From: Bacillus sp. FJAT-29790
GTDB lineage: Bacteria; Bacillota; Bacilli; Bacillales; Cytobacillaceae
Direction of reading: 5' to 3'
DNA length: 47,495 bases
NCBI RefSeq assembly: GCF_019039215.1
Contig: NZ_JAHNZZ010000004.1
Location: forward strand, 274,470-321,964
Shown here: piece by piece, positions 42,564-47,495 of the stretch
Numbering within the stretch: position 1 is the first letter of the stretch
Layout of the letters: each line of letters starts with the position of its first letter
Position numbers and translations under genes: made by a program
The notes under the pieces: model-generated
Told to the model about the DNA's origin: nothing
Seen by the model: the letters and a program-made list of their open reading frames with translations, nothing else
Databases searched by the model: none

Positions 42564-42731
42564 ATGGAGAATATTGTTAATGAACTTATTTGTTTGGGGG
42601 AGTTGTACATGTATACAGAAGATTCACTTTATTATTTCTTGGCTGTTTTAATGGACTTATTCCCAAATACAACTTTCCACTATTACTTTACATCAAAAGG
42701 CTTCCATCTAATTACACATGCTTACATTTAG
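42564..42731 (+). CDS. Small aromatic-rich protein of unknown function (55 residues)
   Basis: A short open frame that starts at ATG 42564 with AGGAG seven bases upstream. The protein has patches such as LYMYTEDSLYYFLAVLMDLF and NTTFHYYFTSKGFHLITHAY: many Tyr, Phe and Leu, few charges. The pattern is unlike random AT-rich DNA and the ribosome binding site is good, so I think it is a real small gene. It may be peripheral to the membrane. It lies between the cccB terminator and the ftsE promoters. I do not recognise the family. Confidence 0.55.
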   Translation: MENIVNELICLGELYMYTEDSLYYFLAVLMDLFPNTTFHYYFTSKGFHLITHAYI

Positions 42732-42834
42732 GAAAACAAGTCGTAATGTCATTTTATTTTTGAGGGCGGTGACAGAACCCAAATGCTTTGAAAAGAAACT
42801 GTAATATTTTTTCAGGCATTTTGACGAATTATGA

Positions 42835-42843
42835 TGTTATAAT
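42835..42843 (+). promoter_or_regulatory. Extended -10 promoter upstream of ftsE, first
   Basis: TGTTATAAT fits the extended -10 form TGnTATAAT. No good -35 box. Confidence 0.45.
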
Positions 42844-42905
42844 GGGGTGTATGCAAATGGGAAGAGATTTCATGTTGGAAAAATTGGCGTGAGGTTTTTG
42901 TCTAA

Positions 42906-42935
42906 TTGCTGTCGTTTTTTGGCGAATGATATAAT
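42906..42935 (+). promoter_or_regulatory. Extended -10 promoter upstream of ftsE, second
   Basis: TTGCTG (42906-42911), 18 bases, TGA-TATAAT (-10 at 42930-42935). Together with the one before it this gives two tandem promoters for ftsEX. Confidence 0.5.
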
Positions 42936-43044
42936 TTGAGAATGATTGCTTTTGATTACTGGTGGGTTGCTGCTTGATTTTCTTTTAAAGAGTGTGTTTG
43001 CGCATCAAGCCATTCATTAACACAATAGATATTGGGTGATATAA

Positions 43045-43731
43045 ATGATAGAAATGCAGGACGTATTTAAGAAGTATCCAAATGGGGTAATAGCTGCCAA
43101 TGGCATTGACGTACGGATCAAACCTGGAGAGTTTGTGTACGTTGTTGGTCCAAGTGGAGCGGGTAAATCGACCTTCATCAAAATGATGTACAGGGAAGAA
43201 AAGCCTTCTAGTGGAACGATTACGATCAACGGGGTAAACCTCGCTAGTTTAAAATCGAGTAAAGTGCCGCTTTTAAGGCGCAATATCGGAGTTGTCTTTC
43301 AGGACTTTAAACTGCTCCCGACTTTGAATGTATTTGAGAATGTGGCCTTCGCCCTTGAGGTAACTGAAGAGCAGCCTAAATACATAAAAAAACAAGTAAT
43401 GGAAACGTTGGAGCTTGTCAATCTGAAACATAAAGCTCGAATGCTTCCTACAGAACTGTCGGGTGGGGAACAGCAGCGTGTCTCCATCGCAAGGTCAATC
43501 GTGAATTCACCGAAAGTTGTGATCGCTGATGAGCCAACAGGAAACCTTGACCCAGACACATCATGGGAAATTATGAACATTTTTGATGAAATTAACACAA
43601 GGGGAACTACCGTTGTCATGGCGACGCATAATAAGGAAATTGTAAATAAGATAAAACATCGTGTCATTGCCATTGAAGATGGAAGAATTGTACGTGATGA
43701 GCAAAGAGGTGATTACGGCTATGAAAGCTAG
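43045..43731 (+). CDS. ftsE: Cell-division ABC transporter ATP-binding protein FtsE
   Basis: A 228-residue ABC ATPase with Walker A GPSGAGKST near 35, Q-loop VVFQDFKLLPTLNVFENV near 90, signature LSGGEQQR near 137 and Walker B VVIADEPTGNLDPDT near 158. FtsE pairs with membrane partner FtsX and in Bacillus switches on the cell-wall hydrolase CwlO. ATG start with a modest GGGTGA site. It overlaps ftsX by 11 bases. Confidence 0.96.
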   Translation: MIEMQDVFKKYPNGVIAANGIDVRIKPGEFVYVVGPSGAGKSTFIKMMYREEKPSSGTITINGVNLASLKSSKVPLLRRNIGVVFQDFKLLPTLNVFENVAFALEVTEEQPKYIKKQVMETLELVNLKHKARMLPTELSGGEQQRVSIARSIVNSPKVVIADEPTGNLDPDTSWEIMNIFDEINTRGTTVVMATHNKEIVNKIKHRVIAIEDGRIVRDEQRGDYGYES

Positions 43732-44614
43732 AACCTTACGCCGTCATTTTAAGGAAAGCTTGAAAAGCTTAGCAAGAAATGGCTGGATGACATTTGCCTC
43801 GGCTAGTGCTGTTACGGTAACTCTTATTTTAGTGGGTGTTTTTTTCGTCATTATGATGAACTTGAATAAAGTAGCAACAACGCTTGAAGAGGAAGTGGAA
43901 ATCCGCGTCCATATCGATGTTGCGGCAAATGAACAAGACCGAAAAGTTTTAGAGCGAAAAATCGAACATATTCCTGAAGTGAAAACTGTGCAATTTTCTC
44001 CAAAAGAAAAAGAGCTGAACAACATGATCGAAAGCTTTGGGGAAGATGGAGAAGCATTCAAACTGTTTGAACAGGACAATCCGTTAAACGATGTATTGGT
44101 TGTAAAGACGAAAAATCCGACTGATACAATGAATGTAGCGAAGAAAATTGAAAAAATGAACTACGCAGCTAAGGTGAAATACGGGCAGGGAAAAATTGAA
44201 AAACTATTCTCCGTCATTAATTTTAGTCGGAACGTCGGGCTAGTTCTCATCGTTGGCTTGTTATTTACGGCGATGTTTCTAATTTCTAACACGATTAAGA
44301 TTACAATTATGGCCAGAAGAAAAGAAATTGAGATTATGAGGTTAGTAGGAGCGACGAATTCTTTTATCAGGTGGCCGTTCTTCCTTGAAGGGTTATGGCT
44401 CGGAATCCTTGGAGCGATCCTGCCAATAATCCTTATTTCAACATCCTATCGCTATGTCTATGATTACCTAGAGCCAAAGCTTAGAGGGAATTTTATGGAA
44501 TTGCTCGAATTTAATCCGTTTGTATTTCAAGTGTCCGGTTTACTTCTCTTAATGGGCGCGTTAATTGGAATTTGGGGCAGTTTAATGTCGGTTAGGAAGT
44601 TTCTGAAAGTATAA
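43721..44614 (+). CDS. ftsX: Cell-division ABC transporter permease FtsX
   Basis: A 297-residue FtsX: a cytoplasmic N-terminus MKARTLRRHFKESLKSLARN, a first membrane helix (AVTVTLILVGVFFVIMM) near residue 27, an external domain of about 110 residues, and three more helices near 170, 225 and 270. RRKEIEIMRLVGATNSFIRW is the family motif. I start at ATG 43721 since AAAGAGGTG precedes it and the family begins MKART; ATG 43697 is an alternative. The overlap with ftsE implies translational coupling. Confidence 0.95.
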   Translation: MKARTLRRHFKESLKSLARNGWMTFASASAVTVTLILVGVFFVIMMNLNKVATTLEEEVEIRVHIDVAANEQDRKVLERKIEHIPEVKTVQFSPKEKELNNMIESFGEDGEAFKLFEQDNPLNDVLVVKTKNPTDTMNVAKKIEKMNYAAKVKYGQGKIEKLFSVINFSRNVGLVLIVGLLFTAMFLISNTIKITIMARRKEIEIMRLVGATNSFIRWPFFLEGLWLGILGAILPIILISTSYRYVYDYLEPKLRGNFMELLEFNPFVFQVSGLLLLMGALIGIWGSLMSVRKFLKV

Positions 44615-44618
44615 TTTG

Positions 44619-44650
44619 TGGGGGGAGCTTAGCTTCTCCCGCTTTTTTTT
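44619..44650 (+). terminator. Terminator after ftsX
   Basis: GGGAG and CTCCC form the core of a short stem next to AGC/GCT, with GC then eight T. Confidence 0.7.
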
Positions 44651-44671
44651 GTCTTTTTTAAAGGCGATAAA

Positions 44672-44812
44672 ATGCACTATTTTGCATATAAACAAGGGAT
44701 CGATCTGGCCGTGGTCCAGAAGTTACGAAACCATTCAAGTCAGGCAGAAACTTTGCGGTATATCGGGATTACGCAGGAGCAGATGGATGAGGTTGTGTTG
44801 AAGTTGGATTAA
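44672..44812 (+). pseudogene. C-terminal relic of a tyrosine recombinase/integrase
   Basis: The open run of 46 codons reads HYFAYKQGIDLAVVQKLRNH, then SSQAETLRYIGITQEQMDEV and a few more residues to a stop. It matches the end of phage-type integrases, with the conserved H near the GH/NHSS position and the Tyr of TLRYIGIT as nucleophile. The catalytic Arg/Lys part is absent. It is a broken leftover of a mobile element next to ftsX. Confidence 0.75.
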
Positions 44813-44820
44813 AAAATAAA

Positions 44821-44875
44821 GTTAACTAATAAAAATTAGGTTAACCATATGTTAAAAATATATTTATTAGTTAAC
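44821..44875 (+). repeat. Perfect 13-base inverted repeat with a central GGTTAACC
   Basis: GTTAACTAATAAA (44821-44833) is exactly reverse-complementary to TTTATTAGTTAAC (44863-44875). Between them stands GGTTAACC (44839-44846). GTTAAC thus occurs three times in 55 bases. It lies directly after the integrase relic. Confidence 0.85.
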
Positions 44876-45021
44876 TAAAATATTCAATATGATATAGGAC
44901 GAATTGCTCCATTAAGTGAATTGTCTAATATTACATAAATTTGGCCCCCGATCAATAGATAGTTGTTCTCGGCTCTGAAAAAACAGATTACTCATTTTTC
45001 ATTGTCACCTTCCTTCAGAGG

Positions 45022-46314
45022 TTAGTTCATTTCTTGTGTAAACATTGTGAGATTATCCGCAGATAAGGCAACATCTTCAAAGGCCTTCCCTAATTCACTT
45101 ACTACCTTAACAAGCGAAACAAGTTCGTTTTCAATTTTGTTATTTTGTAGCTTCGTTTCACCCATCGTTGTGAGAATTTGTTCAAAGTGATCTTCTGTTT
45201 CTTCCATACTATTATTGCCGTCTTTCACGGCATCCCTTATCATTTCAAGCGATTGTGTTAACCTCTCTGCTTGTGAATTAGTATTTAATATTAGAGTAGC
45301 TACGTTCGTTACAGATTTCTTTGTTTCTTCGGAAAGTTTACGAACCTCTCCGGCTACAATAGAGAAACCTCTACCGTGTTCTCCGGCTCTTGCTGCTTCA
45401 ATTGCTGCATTCAATGATAACAAGTTAGTTTGATCAGCAATACCAGTTACAATATTAACGATTTCCTGCATTTGTTTCGAGATTCCCAATAATACTTGTA
45501 CATCACTTGATATGTTGTTAACGGAATTTTGGATGTTTGACATATTAATGTTCTGTTTATGTAGTTGTTCTTTGCCCTTTTGAGCACGTTCTTCTGCAAG
45601 TGTAGATAACTCTGCCCCTTTATTTGCAAAGAAAACAATTTCATTGGATTGAGCATTTAATTGTTGAAAAGAAGCATTCGTTTCTTCAGAGATTGCAGCA
45701 AGGTTTTGTGATGCACTTGCCACATGGTCTCTTATCAATGCCTTTTGCTCTTCTATTTCTCTTTTTAATCTGTCAGATTCAGAGTCATATGCTTCAAGAA
45801 CTAGTTGTTGCTCTAGGTTTAAAATTTTTGATACAGATCTAATTGTTGAAAAATAATCATCCTTATTGATTAAGTTTTCTTCGATAATGTTCACAAGCGA
45901 AAGGAACAAGTCTTGAAATGCACACATATACCACTTTGTTTGAAGACCGACTCTAACATGAATATGAGCAATGCGAATTCTCTTTTCAAAATAAGTTGCA
46001 TTTATGACCCCTTCAAACATTTCAGAAATGTGTTGTTTAAGTGTGTTTTTTAACCTATCAATGGAACTGTTATCATTAATAATCGTAAGTAATGAAGGTT
46101 CGTTTTCTAGGTTCTTGTAAAACCGATCAACGATATAATCAATTTTTTCAATAACAAATGGTTGAATATTATTAATTAGCCTAAGATCTTCTTCTGAAAG
46201 CCCTATCATTTTTAGTTGCTTTTCAACATCACTGCCCCTGTCTATGTTTAATTCTCCTTTTCTTTTTACTTCTGCTCCTTTTTCGATCGATTTCCTGAAC
46301 TTGTTAAAAAACAC
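45022..46314 (-). CDS. hemAT: HemAT-like globin-coupled aerotaxis transducer
   Basis: A 430-residue soluble methyl-accepting protein. Residues about 35-185 are a globin sensor domain: the proximal-His region [20 protein letters not shown] near 117 matches HemAT. Residues about 190-430 are the chemoreceptor signalling domain, whose tip reads [20 protein letters not shown] followed by [17 protein letters not shown], as in all MCPs. No membrane segments. It binds oxygen through haem and signals to CheA. The minus-strand GTG start follows AGGGGGTT. Size agrees with B. subtilis HemAT (432). Confidence 0.95.
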   Translation of the reverse strand: MFFNKFRKSIEKGAEVKRKGELNIDRGSDVEKQLKMIGLSEEDLRLINNIQPFVIEKIDYIVDRFYKNLENEPSLLTIINDNSSIDRLKNTLKQHISEMFEGVINATYFEKRIRIAHIHVRVGLQTKWYMCAFQDLFLSLVNIIEENLINKDDYFSTIRSVSKILNLEQQLVLEAYDSESDRLKREIEEQKALIRDHVASASQNLAAISEETNASFQQLNAQSNEIVFFANKGAELSTLAEERAQKGKEQLHKQNINMSNIQNSVNNISSDVQVLLGISKQMQEIVNIVTGIADQTNLLSLNAAIEAARAGEHGRGFSIVAGEVRKLSEETKKSVTNVATLILNTNSQAERLTQSLEMIRDAVKDGNNSMEETEDHFEQILTTMGETKLQNNKIENELVSLVKVVSELGKAFEDVALSADNLTMFTQEMN

Positions 46315-46829
46315 TAGGTAACCCCCTATTATTCTCCTAATATATACGGGTAAATAATACCATAACTATGATGTTTAAGTAGTCTTTTTTACCAAACGTT
46401 TGTATTTTCAGTGAGTAGTCCCTATTGCAGGAAAAACAAAGGTATTATTTTTTAATTAATGTGCTAAGCGCATAGTATCTGAAAAATGCCGGCTTGAAAC
46501 CTTGAAGATCATAGTGTGGTGTTTACCTCAGGTGCTGTGTAGTTTAAAATAATCTATTTATATGTCTAAATTCGAACTATAGTATTGATTGTATATATAA
46601 GCGCTTTCTATCAATATCCAAATTAGGTTGGATGGCGTGTGTGGCTTATACAAAGGATAATTAGAAATGTCCGTTGGGTATTAACCATGTAGATAAGATC
46701 GAAAGTGTGTGAAATTTACTTTAAAGAGACTTTGAACGAAAACAAGAAATAGATAATAGACATACATATTTAAAAAGACCCTGGTCTAATTATTTAATGC
46801 ACTAAGTCTTTTTTTATTTGGAAAGGCTG
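46315..46829 (+). other. Intergenic region, mostly no recognised feature
   Basis: No gene found. AAAAAGAC (46772-46779) and GTCTTTTT (46806-) could form a terminator-like hairpin with a 26-base loop. The hemAT promoter should lie within about 46330-46420 but I cannot fix it. Confidence 0.4.
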
Positions 46830-46959
46830 TTTTCGTAAACTTTGTTGCTTTAATAGTGTGATTTTATATAAATCTGAGTTGATTGGAGCGGAAAGCAAGT
46901 GCCCGCAGCGGAAATCAACGGGAAACTTTTAAAGCCAAAAACAACAAACTATGCGAAAA
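46830..46959 (+). repeat. Dispersed repeat element with inverted ends, copy 2
   Basis: The left end TTTTCGTAAACTTTGTTG and the right end CAACAAACTATGCGAAAA are imperfect inverted repeats 130 bases apart in total. In between stands a degenerate piece (GTTGATTGGAGCGGAAAGC near 46873, GCAGCGGAAATCAACGG) related to the element at 32889. The left end repeats the motif at 38846. It resembles a non-autonomous repeat of Bacillus intergenic regions. Confidence 0.65.
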
Positions 46960-47055
46960 GAGTTTGGGGAAGTAGGGTTGTTATCTCAAAACTGATTTAT
47001 TTGTTGCGCTCTCCTAATTGGTATTAGGATAGAGATTTTTTTTCTTTAAAATGTG

Positions 47056-47084
47056 TTGACTTTTATTTATGCGGATAGTAATAT
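47056..47084 (+). promoter_or_regulatory. rRNA operon promoter P1
   Basis: TTGACT (47056-47061), 17 bases, TAATAT (47079-47084). Confidence 0.85.
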
Positions 47085-47154
47085 TGTAAGTCCCGCTAAG
47101 GATATGTGATAAAAGAAATTTAGATATCACATAAATATTTTATATTAATAGTTG

Positions 47155-47183
47155 TTGACTTTACTATATCAATATAGTAATAT
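47155..47183 (+). promoter_or_regulatory. rRNA operon promoter P2
   Basis: TTGACT (47155-47160), 17 bases, TAATAT (47178-47183). The boxes are identical to P1, and the downstream AAGTCC(C)GCTA is also shared. Confidence 0.85.
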
Positions 47184-47298
47184 AGGAAGTCCGCTAGTTA
47201 AAAAAGATATTATCTTTTTGCGGTAGAAGTTAAGGTGTGTATTGGATAAGAAGCTTTTTAACGCTAAATTAAAGAAATTTAGTTTTTTAAAAAAATAT

Positions 47299-47328
47299 TT
47301 GACAATACAAATGACAAGATGGTATGAT
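47299..47328 (+). promoter_or_regulatory. rRNA operon promoter P3
   Basis: TTGACA (47299-47304), 18 bases, TATGAT (47323-47328). The closest promoter to the 16S gene. Confidence 0.8.
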
Positions 47329-47349
47329 ATAATCCTGTCTTAGAAAATA

Positions 47350-47372
47350 GTTCTTTGAAAACTAAACAAAAC
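47350..47372 (+). promoter_or_regulatory. boxA-like antitermination sequence of the rRNA leader
   Basis: TTCTTTGAAAACTAAACA is the boxA-containing leader sequence typical of Bacillus rRNA operons. It keeps transcription of the long untranslated RNA going. Confidence 0.55.
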
Positions 47373-47434
47373 AGAAACGTCAACGTTTATTTTAAGTCTT
47401 TTTAATAAGACATTTTATGAGCAAGTCAAACTAC

Positions 47435-47495
47435 TTTATTGGAGAGTTTGATCCTGGCTCAGGACGAACGCTGGCGGCGTGCCTAATACATGCAA
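47435..47495 (+). rRNA. rrs: 16S ribosomal RNA (5' end only, cut by window edge)
   Basis: TTTATTGGAGAGTTTGATCC starts the gene, followed by TGGCTCAGGACGAACGCTGG and the CGGCGTGCCTAATACATGC of bacterial 16S. The first bases match Bacillus 16S as I remember it (TTTATCGGAGAG). Only 61 bases are in the window. Confidence 0.97.

Noticed and set aside
42594..42620. Second start for the small aromatic protein at an internal ATG
   Set aside because: The upstream ATG at 42564 has the better ribosome binding site.
47323..47333. TATAAT as -10 of rRNA promoter P3
   Set aside because: The spacer to TTGACA would be 23 bases; TATGAT at 18 bases fits better.

Overview
The window is a 47.5 kb piece of a low-GC Gram-positive chromosome, almost certainly a motile member of the Bacillaceae. 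The reasons are the gene order flgM-flgN-flgK-flgL-yviE-fliW-csrA-hag ... flaG-fliD-fliS-fliT-(yjfB)-hpf-secA-prfB-yvjA-cccB-ftsEX, which I remember from the Bacillus subtilis chromosome, strong AGGAGG-type ribosome binding sites, SigD-type flagellar promoters, a HemAT-like oxygen sensor and a Bacillus-type 16S rRNA start at the right edge. The species cannot be told from the sequence alone.

Layout. (1) 1-4992: an accessory flagellar block with a FliK-like protein (5' end outside the window), a stand-alone FlhB-C-like protein, a FliS-like chaperone, a first flagellin and a YaaR protein. In B. subtilis the relatives of the outer genes lie elsewhere. (2) 5214-11653: the canonical late flagellar operon flgM-flgN-flgK-flgL, then yviE-fliW-csrA and a second flagellin whose leader carries a well-formed CsrA site. 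(3) 11811-29991: an 18 kb island inserted between hag and flaG. It holds a PseB-type dehydratase, a Maf-type flagellin glycosyltransferase with unusual C-terminal domains, a set of phospho-transfer genes, and nonulosonic (pseudaminic-type) acid genes. The phospho-transfer set comprises an SDR-cytidylyltransferase fusion, two TagF-like proteins each fused to a Rossmann domain, a tagD relic, a CDP-alcohol phosphotransferase, a HAD phosphatase and an ATP-grasp ligase. (4) 30488-34148: flaG-fliD-fliS-fliT and a YjfB-like gene. (5) 34309-44614: housekeeping genes hpf, secA, prfB (with its programmed frameshift), yvjA, cccB and ftsEX, with repeats between them. (6) 44672-47495: an integrase relic, hemAT on the minus strand, repeats, three tandem rRNA promoters and the first bases of a 16S gene.

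How it works together. SigD promoters with the exact TAAA-N15-(G)CCGATAT spacing drive the first fliS/flagellin pair, hag and flaG-fliD-fliS-fliT, and a near match precedes the island. FlgM, FliW and CsrA give the usual checkpoint controls. FliS and FliT are chaperones for flagellin and cap export. The island probably decorates flagellin: the Pse genes make an activated nonulosonic acid, Maf transfers it, and the phospho-transfer module may add a phosphopolyol-like or other CDP-linked group. That last part is inference and is the most novel thing in the window. Decayed genes (tagD, an Rpn-type nuclease, a tyrosine recombinase) and several repeat families show that the accessory regions have been remodelled.
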